Shown here: positions 22,195-33,900 of the stretch, piece after piece | Layout of the letters: every line of letters begins with the position of its first letter | How positions within the stretch are numbered: the first letter of the stretch is position 1 | Source of the DNA: Notolepis coatsorum | Taxonomy: Eukaryota; Chordata; Actinopteri; Aulopiformes; Paralepididae | Direction of reading: 5' to 3' | DNA length: 64,000 bases | Assembly: GCA_963971535.1 (NCBI GenBank) | Contig: OZ020598.1 | Coordinates: 87,615,685-87,679,684 of the forward strand | The notes under the pieces: generated by a model | What the model was told of the DNA's origin: nothing | The model's input: only the letters and a program-made list of their open reading frames with translations | Database searches by the model: none | Program-made: the position numbers and the translations under genes

Positions 22195-22545
22195 CCATCT
22201 CAGTTAGGATCAGGAAGGACTTGCCTTCTGAAGACGAGAGCCTCCTTCTCTGCAATACAACATTGCAGTCGCTGAGACAAAGAATGAACTCAGAATGAAA
22301 CTTGTGAGAAATATTTAGCAGCATCCGTGAAGTGTGGATAAACTGCAGCGCTGCAATATTAATATTAGCTAGATATCAATAATGTGAAGAAAAAAGAAAG
22401 AAAAGAAGAACAAGGACCCACCTCGTTGGTTAATTAATTACTGCATTTTCCAATCCTTGTTTTTCTTTATCTCCACCAGGGAGGCGTGTGTCTGTGTCCG
22501 GCAGCATTTCTCTGCAACTAACTAAGACTGAGGTGGATGACGAGG
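22195..22545. other. Unassigned stretch
   Basis: No gene or repeat recognised. Confidence 0.3.
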
Positions 22546-22548
22546 AAC

Positions 22549-22712
22549 GCGATGGTGGTTTTCTGATACGACCCCGGGATCACCACTTGGCAGGAAAAAA
22601 CATCTGATTGGCCAAAAAACAACAGCTTCCTGCATAGATAACCAATCAGATGTTCTTGGCCTGCCAAGTGGCATCTCCAGGGTCGTACCAGAAAACTAAG
22701 ACAACCATCATG
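22549..22712. repeat. Imperfect inverted repeat (foldback)
   Basis: Arms of about 60 bases. Left: TTTTCTGATACGACCC, CACTTGGCAGG, ACATCTGATTGG. The right arm is the mirror: CCAATCAGATGT, CCTGCCAAGTGG, GGGTCGTACCAGAAAA. A non-autonomous DNA transposon is the likely origin. Confidence 0.75.
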
Positions 22713-22756
22713 TTCATTGTCACATTTTATTATTTTCATTGAACAATTCTGCTTAA

Positions 22757-22853
22757 AGCTGCTGGTGCCTCGGGTGCATTGGCTTGAAAAGTGATTTCTG
22801 CTGGGCAGGCAAACTCACTCTTGCTAATTTATCTGAAGTTGCCTACTGCAGCT
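22757..22853. mobile_element. 97-bp TTAA-flanked mini-element
   Basis: Ends AGCTGC and GCAGCT, flanked on both sides by TTAA (22753-22756, 22854-22857). Imperfect similarity of the ends continues inwards (TGCTGGTGCC against GCCTACTGCA). It fits a piggyBac- or Kolobok-type MITE. Confidence 0.55.
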
Positions 22854-22984
22854 TTAAATTGACGAGTGTAGTGGCTTTTTGGCTTAGTATGTAGTGTTGG
22901 GATTTTAATTTGGACTTTCCTGGTAAGTAACACTTGGGAAGGTTTGAGTGAATTTTTAAAAAAATTACAAAAAAACAGTTCCTG

Positions 22985-23052
22985 GGGAAGAGCCATACAT
23001 TGACGGCCAAAGAGCCACATGCGGCTCGCGAGCCACGGGTTGGCCACCCCTG
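22985..23052 (-). mobile_element. hAT element end fragment
   Basis: Read on the minus strand it starts CAGGGGTGGCCAACCCGTGG, then CTCGCGAGCCGCATGTGGCT and CTTTGGCCGTC, a terminus known from vertebrate hAT elements. The opposite end and a target duplication were not found. Confidence 0.6.
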
Positions 23053-23117
23053 CGCTAGACGCTCGCAAAGTGCTGTGACTTTCGTCTGTTCCAACGGCCC
23101 ATAATGTGCAATAACGT

Positions 23118-23500
23118 TCTAATTACATTTTCCTGGCAGCGCTGTTCTGGATGTATTGCAGCTTTTGGATGCTCTTGCCAGGAATCCCAATGAAGAGTCC
23201 GTTACAGTAGTCCAGTCTTGAGGAGATAAAGGCATGGACTAGCTTCTCTGCATCTGACAGGGTTAGAGTCGGACGGAGTTTTGATATATTTTTTAGGTGA
23301 TAGAATGAGGTCTTGCAGAGGTGTTTTATGTGGATGTTGAAGGTCAGGTGGGGGTCAAATCGAACCCCCAAATTTGTGACTGAGGGGGAGAGGGGGATTA
23401 CCTGGCCGTCAAAGGTGAGATGTGATATGGATGAAGACTGAACCTGGTGAGGGGTGCCAATTAGAAGTGCCTCGTTTTTTTGCTGTTTAGTTGAGGAAGT
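23118..23500 (-). mobile_element. L2-clade LINE fragment (second subfamily)
   Basis: The minus strand reads VTNLGVRFDPHLTF, HIKHLCKTSFYHLKNISKLR, LSDAEKLVHAFISSRLDYCN and IQKLQYIQNSAA. This is the segment after the catalytic core in fish L2-clade reverse transcriptases, of a subfamily different from copies A-C. Both ends are truncated. Confidence 0.75.
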
Positions 23501-23504
23501 TGCT

Positions 23505-25080
23505 GTTCATCCATGCCTTTATATAGTGGCCCCAGACCCAGCGTCCCCCCAGTAACCTGAGACTTTCTGACCGTAGTCCTAAGTTGTCCTGAGTTGGACT
23601 GATTTAATCAAAACAGACTGATAACTAGTTTAAAGGCTTTTAAATAACCACACTATTCCCCTACTAGACATTCTTGGCTTTCACTTTCACTTTACTCTTG
23701 TCTCCTTGTCTGTGCCTCCCAAACACCTTCTTTCTGAATCAAGTCAATACGACACCATGAAATCGGCTGTAATGTACAATAAAACAAATGGAGATCCAAG
23801 ACCATGGCACTCGTGAGGATTTACTGGCGTAATAAAAGAAAAAAAGGCTTGTGTGCAGCGGCAACGCCGTAGATCATGGCACCTTCGACAGTCTCTCTCC
23901 GACACAAACAAAGCCTTTTTTTATTAAGTAAGTAAATCCATGAGTGCCTTGAACCTCCACTCTCTTTATTGAAGATTCTGATCCCTGACGCCGCAGAGGA
24001 CCGGGGGATGTCACCAGAGACGGCCCAAGAAGCGCTCCTCTGCTTTTTCTTTTCTCTCTAAATCCACACTTTTCACTGCCGCCGACAAATGTTTGCTGCG
24101 GATTCCCAGATGAGAGAAGCCGTCCCACTGTGAAACCAGTGGGACGTCAACCGTCACTGGCAGAGAGTGAACTTGGAATGAACCGTGTGAAAATCTCATG
24201 GTCACCTCTGGTATGAGCAGGCAGCCGGCAGTGAGAAATAATCATTAACTGTGAGTAAAAAAGAATAAGAGAGAGAGGGTTGTTGAATAAGCAACACAGA
24301 TCCATTTGATACTATTTCTATACCAACTAATTGACCCATTTTCTGAGGTGTTGGAAGAGCTTCACTCTGACTGATGGTGGAGCTGAGTCGTGATCTCTCT
24401 CATCTATTGATACCAGAGGTGTTTCACTGATTAAAATCAGAGACCGTGGAGTTAAAAAGAGAGGGGACAAAAGATGTTTTGAAAAACTCACTTCTCCTAA
24501 AAGCTCCGATGCTCTCTAAACCCAAACAGGGAGATAATCTGCAAGGATGTTTAATCACTTATCTCAGAATCTAAGCATTGAAGAATGCAAGAAAGCATTC
24601 TAAGCAAGAAAACATATATTCGTTGACAACATATTTGACAAAACTCGAACGGCACTCACAAAGATGCCAACAAATGTGTGTGAGTGCCACTCTCCCCTAT
24701 CTAAGGTCTAGGGCGACGGAATACAAGAACAGTCCAAGGGGCACATACAGTACATGCTTACTTACGTGCTAATAAACAGTTCCAAGTAATTTGATTGGAC
24801 ATGCATTCCATTCCGAGTGCTGATATTCAGTATAATAGTACTGGGACTTTTATGTATCACTCCCGCACAGGTGTTTTATTAATAACCGTTCATTTCACAT
24901 CACGTCGTCGGTGCGCCTCTCCCCCTCCAAGGCCAGACAGGCGTTTCAGCTCGTGTTGAGAGGGAGGAGGGAGCCACGACACGTTCCTCCAGTTATTTTG
25001 AAACGTCTTTGGTAACTTGTAGAAGATGACAGAAAGACAGCCTTCGGTTGAGAAACAAATTCAAACTGTGCAGGAAAATG
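23505..25080. other. Unassigned stretch
   Basis: Two short near-repeats occur: AGTAAATCCATGAGTGCCTTG-like and GGCACTCGTGAGGATTTACT-like segments (about 23800-23830 and 23925-23950) are inverted relatives. No supported gene. Confidence 0.35.
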
Positions 25081-25084
25081 TTTG

Positions 25085-25510
25085 TTCAGGTTGTTTTGAG
25101 TTCAAGCCAGTGCTAGTATTATGTCTTGCAGTGTTCCTAAAGCTAGGAGTAAGATAGCAAGAAGCTCCTTTTTATACACAGGTATTGTACTTTGGAATGA
25201 ACTACCTCTGCCTACCAAGCAAAGTCAAACTAAAAGCATTTTAAAAACAAAGGTAAAGGCTCAACTATGGGAAGAGCTCAGCAGCCATAGGGCAGGACAT
25301 CAGATTCCAGGGCTAGAGTAGACAGGGGGTACTGAAATTATAGTTATGCTGTGTTTTTTTTTAATGTTTTTATGTCTTCCATCAAGGACCACCTTGGAAA
25401 TAAGTGTTTTAATTAATACTTTTAGGTGATATCCTCAGGGATACAAATTGGTCATGATAATATTGTTTTTATGATGTGTTTGTAATTTCCAAATAAAAAT
25501 CAAATCAAGA
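25085..25510 (+). mobile_element. LINE 3' end, 5'-truncated
   Basis: Frame 25121-25321 ends with GIVLWNELPLPTKQSQTKS and LKTKVKAQLWEEL, the last conserved block (WNxLP, then KxKxKxxL) of CR1/jockey-group reverse transcriptases. A 3' UTR with AAATAAAAATCAAATCAAG follows. The remainder is absent. Confidence 0.6.
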
Positions 25511-25514
25511 GCGC

Positions 25515-25945
25515 AGTTGTGGAACTATTTGTTGGCGGAGCTTAATAAATGATTAAATAAACAAACAAATCATAATCAGTTATTACTGTTAAGTAATAAA
25601 TGGTGATTGTAGAACTGTTCTATAAAAGCAATATCACACTCAAGGTTGTGCTGTTATATTGAATTATAGTTTGTTTATGTTTTGAACACAAGTTTACTTT
25701 CCCTTCCAGTACACCTTTTCCTCAAGAAAACACAAAAAATAACAAAAATGCTCTTACGTTTACATTTATGATTACATCATTGCCTATATGCCGTTTTACC
25801 TATGAGCATTTATCAAAATGCTTACAATGACATAATATAACCTTAGGCATAGGCAGTATGTATGAAAGTTAGAGAAAGCTAGCATTACCAGGACATTACA
25901 GGTTACAGCTATACAGTACATTTATATTAAATTTTTCAAACTTTT
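25515..25945. other. AT-rich stretch, nothing assigned
   Basis: No gene or repeat family recognised. Confidence 0.35.
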
Positions 25946-25951
25946 ATTTAA

Positions 25952-26159
25952 AGGGGACATGCATTGCTATTCCTAGCACTATTTGGGCAACTTTACACAA
26001 TTCCTGTGAGTCTATTGAACACATCTGTATGTTTTTTTTTTTTTTTTTTTTTATGCATTGTTTTATATTTCTAATGAAGTACTCAAAAGCCTAATTTTCC
26101 AGCCTCAGGATTTCAGGCTGTTATTGGAAGCGCTTTGAAAGACAGTCACCCACACAGTC

Positions 26160-26242
<83 letters not shown>

Positions 26243-26457
26243 GAGAGGGAGAGGGAGAGGGAGGGAGAGAGAGAGGGACACGGAGCATAAAGTCTCTCCA
26301 CTGCTTGCCCCGCGCGGTCCAGGTTGTGTGTGTAAATGCGTGTGTGTTTGTGTTTCACACACTCCTGCACCGCGGTCCCTCTTTCTCTCTCTACCAGGGA
26401 GAAGCCACGCGCGTCAAATGCGTGTGTGTTTGTGTTTCACACACTCCTGCACCGCGG

Positions 26458-26488
<31 letters not shown>

Positions 26489-26600
26489 ACCAGGGAGAAG
26501 CCCTGCGCATCAAATGCATGTGTGTTTGTGTTTCACACACTCCTGCACCGCGGTCCCTCTCTCTCTCTCTCTCTCCATCCATTTATAATGCATGTCCCCT
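25952..26600. mobile_element. TTAA-flanked non-autonomous DNA transposon
   Basis: Ends AGGGGACATGCATT and AATGCATGTCCCCT are perfect 14-base inverted repeats, flanked by TTAA at 25948-25951 and 26601-26604. The interior holds a T-run, a GA microsatellite (about 26162-26250) and three direct copies of an 83-96-base unit. No transposase. A related segment lies inverted at 41580-41896. piggyBac or Kolobok is the likely superfamily. Confidence 0.82.
26333..26577. repeat. Three tandem units with CT runs
   Basis: Three copies starting at about 26333, 26416 and 26512, each reading AAATGCGTGTGTGTTTGTG (or a close variant), TTTCACACACTCCTGCACCG, CGGTCCCTCT and a CT run of variable length. Spacing differs because of the CT runs. 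It lies inside the TTAA element 25952-26600. Confidence 0.88.
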
Positions 26601-26784
26601 TTAAACTGGAAAGGCAACTAAGGTTTCCCTCATTTACAGTTACATCGAGTCACATAAGAAAAACATTTACTAAAAAGTCATATAAAATCACACAGCATAT
26701 AAAATCATAACAATAAGACAACAAGGCGAGACAAAAGTAAGGATAACACATAAAACTTGATTGACAATGGTTGGAGATGAAAGT

Positions 26785-26940
26785 TTAAAATTCTAGACTT
26801 GGACGTAGTTTACCAATAAGGGCCTTCAAAATGAACAAATTGTTGCGCCTCTCCATCAGCGAGGACCAACCAACCTTCTCATAAAGGACACAGTGATGAG
26901 TGTCGTATCTATCATTCGTGATAAATCCGAGGGCAGAGAT
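26785..26940 (-). mobile_element. LINE fragment, left piece (split by a 16-kb hAT)
   Basis: The minus strand reads ISALGFITNDRYDTHHCVLY, EKVGWSSLMERRNN and FILKALIGKLRP, the C-terminal region of a CR1/L2-group reverse transcriptase known in fish (ALRFITxDxxxTHHCxLYEKVGW). Its upstream part lies 16.1 kb away at 43057-43200, on the far side of the hAT insertion. Confidence 0.75.
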
Positions 26941-27072
26941 TAGTGATGCACCAATGTGAAAATTGTGGCAGATAACTGATATTAATATTGCTGTTCTGGC
27001 CGATACCAATATTTACCGATGTCGATATCTCTGTATAGAAAACACTTTTTTATCATAATCAAATAAAGAGCT

Positions 27073-27397
27073 TGTTGAATCTAGAGGGTGTATGTATGGT
27101 TGTAACTAACTGTAACTGTCCTCTACTACTCCCATGACTGCATATATATCTGTGTCCACTGGAGGGCGCTATAGGCAGAGCTTTTACTGTCTATGCCAGG
27201 TTGCGGAGTATATAAGTCTTGGTTCCCTCCTACTTTTTCTTCATCCCACACATGCCTCTCCCGGAGAGGAGAACACATGAGCTGTTGTGGTATGAGTCAA
27301 TGTGAATGAATAAACCGCTGCCAGCAGAGCAAGGCCACAGATGGGAACCATGCCTCTTGTACATATTATTGTCGCCCCATTGCCATTTCTGTTAACA
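27073..27397 (+). repeat. Copia 5' LTR (fossil)
   Basis: 325 bases from TGTTGAATC to CTGTTAACA, with GAGTATATAAG as a TATA-like motif and GAATGAATAAACC as a polyadenylation-type signal. Matches the right LTR closely. Confidence 0.93.
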
Positions 27398-27411
27398 GGT
27401 TATGGGCCCAG
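27398..27411 (+). promoter_or_regulatory. Primer-binding site for initiator tRNA-Met (internal half)
   Basis: GGTTATGGGCCCAG directly abuts the 5' LTR and is the exact complement of CTGGGCCCATAACC, the anticodon stem-loop of vertebrate initiator tRNA-Met. Drosophila copia and relatives prime from a tRNA-iMet fragment ending in the anticodon loop instead of the acceptor end, and this site fits that mode. Confidence 0.82.
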
Positions 27412-29611
27412 ATCTCGCAGGGGCGAAATAATAAGGGTAGCTAGCTTAGCTGACGTGTAGGCCAGAGTAGCACCGGGAGTACCGCGTGGCTAGCGTAGTA
27501 GGCCAACGAAGCTTAAGCTACACCTACCACCAACCACCAAGAAAGAAGATGGCGACCAAGGGAAGAAGCAAATGGCCCTAATTTAATGGGAAAGCGGAGG
27601 GATATGAGCTCTGGGAAGAGCGCATGCTATGTTGCATGCACGGCGCGGGACTCAAGGCGGTGATCTTGGCGGCCCCCGCGGGACCACTGACGGCGGAGGA
27701 ACAAGCCCAAGACGACAAGCTTAATGCGGATGCATACTGTGAGTTGGCACCGCTGCTCGACGATACAAGCTTGGGGCTAATATTCCGCGACACGAAGGAC
27801 AAAGGCAGAGAAAGCCTGGGAGTGTTGAGGGAGCATTACATCGGACGGGGAAGGCCCTGAGTAGTGTCCCTCTATGTAACGTTAACGGCCCTGAAGAAGG
27901 GGCACACAGAGACGATGACAGAATACATCATCCGAGCTAAGCAGATCATGACGGCGCTCAAGAGTGCAGGAGAGGCACCCAGCGAGGGGTTAATGATGGC
28001 AATGGTGATGAGAGGACTACCGGAGTTGTACAGGCCGTTCACGCTACTGGTTACCCACGATTCAACGGACATGACATTGGGGCAGTTCAAAGCCAAGCTG
28101 CGGAATTTTGAGGCCTCAGAGGATATCCACCCAGATGCCGCGGAAGCGGGGGGGATAGCACTGAAAGCCCGAGCGACACCGAGGGAGAAGGCCAGGCCCA
28201 CGACGGAGCTGACGTGTTGGCGATGCGGAGAGAATGGGCATCGGAGGGATAACTGCAACAAGACGGTCTGGTGCAACTTCTGCAGATCATCGGGGCACAC
28301 AGACAAAGAGTGCCGAAAGAAACGAGACCAGGGCGCCCGATACGCACATGGCAAGATGTCGGCCAGAGACGAGGTGGCGCCTATGGACAAGATGGCGGCG
28401 ACGGACGAGGTCGCGGCCACAAACAAGATGGCGGCGATGGACGAGATCGCGGCTAAGGTCAAGATGGCGGCTGTGGACGAAATGACGACTACAGACAAGA
28501 TGGCGGCAACGGTGATCGTGAGGCGAGTCGAGATGACGCCCGGAGAGCGGCAGGACGAGAGGACTTCGTTTTCGGGGCGCAGACTACGGGCGTCGCCCGG
28601 CCAACGCACCACCAGCAGTTCCAGAGGAGGGGACTGATCGTGGACACAGGTGCGTCGTCCCACATCATCAACGACAGGAATAGTTTCAAGAATTTTGATA
28701 AATCCTTCGAGCCGGAGGGACACAGCATGGAGCTGGCGGACGGGAAACGCACCTACGGGTTGGCGCAGGGGGCGCAGAGGAGAGGCGACGCACAGGTATA
28801 GACATTAAGGGGCGCCGGTGTACAGTGACGTTAAAGGACGCTCTATACATATCCTGGTGCGACCCGAGTCAGTCGCCGTGGGTTTTGCTCAGCAAGGAAT
28901 GTGCAAATTTTTTGTTATTATGTTTGTTTTTACTACTTTTTTTATCGAAACATCACTGGCGGTGACGTCATACGACCGCCAGTCACTTATTGACCTAAAC
29001 TCCGGACTCAAAGAGGAGTTTAGAGACACTTTATCATGCCAAGACTGGCCAACGGAGATCAGAAGGGACAAAGACAACGCGGGAGACAAAGACGGCCGCA
29101 GGACAAAGAAGAAACACAGAGGGAAGAGGAGCGGGATCAGATTAAGACTAAGAAGATCTGCTTACCGTCCGGCTATTCCATCTATCTTCCTGGCGAATGC
29201 ACGTTCGCTAGAGAGTAAGATGGATGATTTACGAGCACGGGTCCGATTCCAGCGAGAGATGAAGGACTGCAATATCCTGTGTTTCACGGAGACCTGGCTG
29301 AAACCAGTGACTCCGGATCACAGCATCTCTCCCTCCAACTCCTTCACCATCTTCAGAGCGGACCGTACAGAGGCCTCCGGGAAGAGCATCGGCGGGGGTC
29401 TCTGCCTTATGACCAACAATGGCTGGACTAGCCCCGGGGAGGTGCAGATACTCTCCCGTTCATGCTCCGCCGACATGGAACACCTCTCGATCCAATGTCG
29501 TCCCTTCCATCTTCCACGCGAGTTCACTGCAGTAATCATGACTGCAGTATACATTCCTCCCCAAGCGAACGTCGGCAGGGCGCTAGCAGAACTACACGAC
29601 CATCTAAACAC

Positions 29612-30960
29612 CAGTGATGGGAATAACGGCGCTATAAGTAACTTCGTTACAAACGGCGTTCGTTTTTTCAGTAACGAGTAATCTAACGGATTACTCTTCC
29701 AATCTTAATAACGTCGTTACCGTTACTGCAAAAAAATGCGGCGCGTTACTATGAATTAACCTGTTTCTTTCATCAGACAGATATCTGCGCTGAGAGGCAA
29801 TATTATGTTCTTCCTTGTTTAGTGGACAGTGCGCGAGCCAAGCATACATGCTGACGATTGGCTGAGGTTGAATAAAATGTCATGGTAATCCAATCAGAAG
29901 TGGTGGTGGGCGGGTGTCTAAAGCATCCAGAGTCTGACACACAGCGCGACAAGACAAGCGATCACTGATCAGTAAGCATGAGACCGCGGTCCGTGTAGTG
30001 TACGTTTTGAGCCCAAAAACGAATCCAACGAACAACACAAGCGACTCAGTAAACATGAGACCGCGGGTCCATGAGCGTTTTGTGTTCACTCTTTGCAGCG
30101 CAGGGCACTGAGTGGCTCTACTGCAGTGCTGACAGCCTTATCAACAATGCTGCACTTCCTGGTTTAATAGCACAGGCTTCAGGTGCTCAGAGATATATAT
30201 ATCTCTGTATGTCATGCATGTCTTAAATGTCATGATTAGATTAGTTTAGATGATTCGATTAGATTCTTATATCTGTATGTTGTGTATGTCATTGATTGAT
30301 TGATTGAAAAGTTTATTAACAGATTGCAGAATGGGTACAGTACAGTAGGCTACAGCTCAATACATACAATTGTTAAGGGGATGCAGACCAGAGAAAGACT
30401 TTCGTCATAAATGTCATGAATTGAAAATGGGGGACTCTGATGTAAACAAGACGAAACTCTTTCTCTGGTCTGCATCCCCTTAACAATTGTGTGTATTGAG
30501 CCGTACTGTATTGTACCCATTCTGCAATCTGTTAATTAAAATGTTCAATCAATCAGTATATATTTGTTATTTATTTTTGGTATAGTGCTTAAGAAGCATA
30601 ATTTAATGTTGCCCAGTTGTGGCTTGTTGAGGGGCAATACATATCAAAAGTTCCAAAACATCTATTCTGTTTGTATTTGTATGATCCACTATATAAACAT
30701 AGTAATTATAATATCTACATAGCCTACATGGCATTTGATTGGAGGCTAGTCTCACTTTGTCCCACAGCAACATTAAAATAGTTTAGATTTGTGTATGTTG
30801 TTTATGTAAAAAAAAATCTTGAAAGTAACGCAATAGTTACTTTCTGAAGTAACTAGTTACTTTTATAATTTGTAACTGAGTAAGTAATTTAGTTACTTTT
30901 TGGAAGAAGTAACTAGTAACTGTAACTAGTTACTTTTTCAAAGTAACTTGCCCAACACTG
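29612..30960. mobile_element. Non-autonomous hAT inside the Rex1-like LINE
   Basis: 1349 bases with ends CAGTGATGGGAATAACG and CTTGCCCAACACTG, flanked by a perfect 8-bp duplication CTAAACAC (29604-29611 and 30961-30968). Subterminal regions are dense in GTAACTAGTTAC and CGTTACCGTTAC-type repeats. The interior has no transposase but carries duplicated GAGACCGCGGTCC-like segments (about 29980-30065) and a foldback (30290-30556). It splits the endonuclease coding region between ELHDHLNT and HQIKHPDAAMIV. Confidence 0.92.
30290..30556. repeat. Head-to-head GATT-tailed retroelement ends (foldback)
   Basis: The left arm runs from a GATT run through ATTGCAGAATGGGTACA to GCAGACCAGAGAAAGACTTT; the right arm is the mirror image (TCTCTGGTCTGCATCCCC to CAATCAATCAG). 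Arms of about 120 bases surround GAAAATGGGGGACTCTGATG. The same body is present once at 2290-2510. It is nested in the hAT 29612-30960. Confidence 0.85.
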
Positions 30961-33900
30961 CTAAACACACATCAGATCAAGCATCCAGACGCGGCCATGA
31001 TTGTAGCCGGGGATTTCAATCAGGCGAATTTGAAAAAAGTCATGCCGCCTTTCTTTCAACACATCGTCTGCTCCACAAGGGGAGGAAAGACACTCGACCA
31101 CTGTTACACCCCGTTCAGAGCCGGATACAAGGCTGTACCGGCTCCACCATTAGCGGGAGCGACAAACACGTCGGATCATGCCGCCATCTTGTTGGTCCCT
31201 GCTTACAAACAAAGATCACGTGACGCCGTCGTGTCACGTGAGGTAAAAAGATGGACCGACCAATCAGAGGCCACGCTTCAGGACGCACTCGATGACGTCG
31301 ACTGGGGAATGTTCGAGAGAAGCGCCAGTGACGTCAGCGAGTTCACAGACACCGTTGTGAGCTTTATAACAACACTTGCTGACAGTATTGTCCCCACAAA
31401 GAAGGCGAGGGTGTTCCCGAACCAGAAACCATGGGTGGACAGTACTATCAGAGCAGCTCTGAACTCTCGCACCACTGCTTATAACCTTGGCAGAGAGTCA
31501 GGAAACATGGAAGAGTACAAGACAACAGTCTACACTCTGCGCAAGGCTGTTAAACTTGCTAAGAGGACGTATGCCGACAAGATGGAGGCACAAATGGCAC
31601 AGAATGACACAAGAGGCTTATGGCAGGGACTGAGGACGATAACTGACTACAAAGTCAGCGCCCCCTCAATGGGGAGCGACGACGCCTCCCTTGCGGACCA
31701 GCTCAACACCTTCTACGCGCGGTTTGGTGCAAACAGTGGCGCTGCTAGCTCAACGGCTAGTGACGTCACTGGTGCGCCGGCTGTTGTGGAGGGGGGGGGG
31801 GCATCCGCGGGGGGGCGGGGACGCTCTCTCATTGACGGTACACAGTGTGAGAAGAGCATTTATGCAGGTGAACACCAGGAAGGTGACTGGCCCAGATGGA
31901 ATAACAGGACGCATACTTAAGTCCTGTGCTAACCAGCTAGCCCCTGTGTTCACCACCATATTTAATCGATCCCTGAAGGAGTCAGTGGTCCCGGCCTGCT
32001 TCAAGATGTCTACCATTATCCCGGTACCAAAGAAACCCTCCCCAGCAGGTCTCAATGACTACAGACCGGTGGCACTCACCTCTGTGGCCATGAAATGTTT
32101 CGAGAGGCTGGTCAAGGATCACATTTGTGCCTCCCTCCCCAGTGTTATGGACTCTATGCAATTTGCATACAGGCCAAACAGGTCCACTGACGATGCGGTC
32201 TCCCAAGTACTGCACAGCACCCTCTCTCACCTGGACCGTCAGAAGGGGGGCTATGTGAGACTGTTGTTCATTGACTACAGCTCAGCGTTCAACACCATAG
32301 TCCCCACCAGACTGGTGGACAAGCTGATCGAGCTAGGTCTGAGCTCCGCTCTGAGCGCCTGGATACTGAACTTTCTGAGTGAAAGGCCCCAGGCGGTCAG
32401 GGTGGGGGGTCAGACCTCCAACACCATCACCCTGAGCATCGGGTCCCCCCAGGGCTGTGTTCTGAGCCCCCTGCTGTACTCACTATACACACATGACTGT
32501 GTGGCCAAGTTCAGCTCCAACTCCATAGTGAAGTTTGCGGACGACACAGTGGTGGTGGGGCTGATCTCGGACAACGACGAGAAGGCCTACCGGGAGGAGG
32601 TTGAGGTACTGGAACGCTGGTGCCAGGACAACAGCCTGCTCCTGAACATTGGTAAAACCAAGGAGCTGATTGTGGATTATAGGAGAGGACAGCAGGAGAC
32701 ACACACATCACTGAGGATTAACGGGGCTACCGTGGACAGGGTGAGCAGCTTTAAGTACCTGGGGGTCCACATCGCAGAGGATCTGACATGGACAACACAC
32801 ATAGACTCAGCCGTAAAAAAAGCGAAGCAATGCCTCTACCACCTGAGACAGTTAAGGAAGTTCAGAGTATCTGGGAAGATACTCCAGTCCTTCTACTCCG
32901 GAGCTGTAGAGAGCATCTTGACTGGAAACATCACTGCTTGGTATGGAAACAGCACGGCACAGGACAAGAAGGCCCTACAGAGAGTGGTGCGCTCAGCCGA
33001 GCGTACCACAGGTATTGCACTACCACCCCTGCAGGTTCTATACAACAAGAGGTGCAAATCCAGAGCCTGCAGAATAATGAAAGACCCACACCACCCCAAC
33101 AACAGCCTGTTCATGCTGCTCAGGTCAGGCAGACGCCTGCGAACACCAGCTGCTAGGACAGAGAGACTTCGGCTCAGCTTCTTCCCCCAGGCCATCAGAG
33201 CCCTGAACACTGAACTCTCCACACACAAGCACACATGAGCAAACGCACAACACACTCACTGTACACGCTCACACACTAGCAGCCACTTTAACATGAGCAG
33301 GCACACACTCATGCTGCACACGCCCACACTTATGGCCACCAAGAAGGGTCACTTTAAAAATAGTATAGTATAACCGGAGATTGTATAAATTAGCATGTAC
33401 AGAAAGCCACTACCAAGGGACCCAGTATGTCCTCCATGCTCTGTAAATAACTTATGTACATATACCGATATGCCCTAACATGTTACTTGTTTATTGCACA
33501 ATGTTACTTGTTTATTGCATAATGTTGATTCTATTATATGTTATTTGCACATCGTTGCGGGCAAGACCACCCGCATTTCATTGTATACTTGTATGCCGTG
33601 ACAAATAAATCTCTTGACTTGACTTGAGAACTATTCTCAGTAAAATCCGCTACTGCTAACGGTGCCGAAGTGTTCTTCAGTGAAGGTAAAGATGTTCTTG
33701 TAGAAAAAGATGGTACATGGTTTAACATTGATGTATATGGAAGAATGTATTACCTACAAATGGAGTGTGATAATAATGATAAATGTAATGTGACTGTTAG
33801 TCATGACATCCAGACGTGGCATGAAATTATGGGTCATTGTAACCACAAGGATTTACTAAAGCTGAAAGCAGTGACAGACGGTATGCACATTAAGGGTGAA

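Larger units (their letters stand above)
28856..33628 (+). mobile_element. Rex1-like LINE inserted in copia, itself split by a hAT
   Basis: Near full-length Rex1/Babar-like (CR1-group) element. The frame starts at ATG 28899: hydrophobic FVIMFVFTTFFIET, basic KKHRGKRSGIRLRLRR, then endonuclease motifs FLANARSLESK, CFTETWL and, after the hAT insertion, VAGDFNQ, TLDHCYT and TSDHAAI. The reverse transcriptase (31860-33238) has DYRPVALTS, LLFIDYSSAFNTIVP, GSPQGCVLSPLLYSLY and VKFADDTVVVG, with C-terminal RSAERTTG and FFPQAIRALN. The stop is at 33236-33238; the 3' UTR of about 390 bases ends in CTTGACTTGACTTGAG. The endonuclease and RT halves are in different frames, changing at a run of 11 G (31791-31801). 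It interrupts the protease region of the copia element. Clade naming is by motif resemblance. Confidence 0.87.

Noticed and set aside
27872-28723. Long minus-strand open frame of 283 codons
   Set aside because: It is the antisense of the copia gag region, has no recognisable domain, and the plus strand carries clear zinc knuckles.
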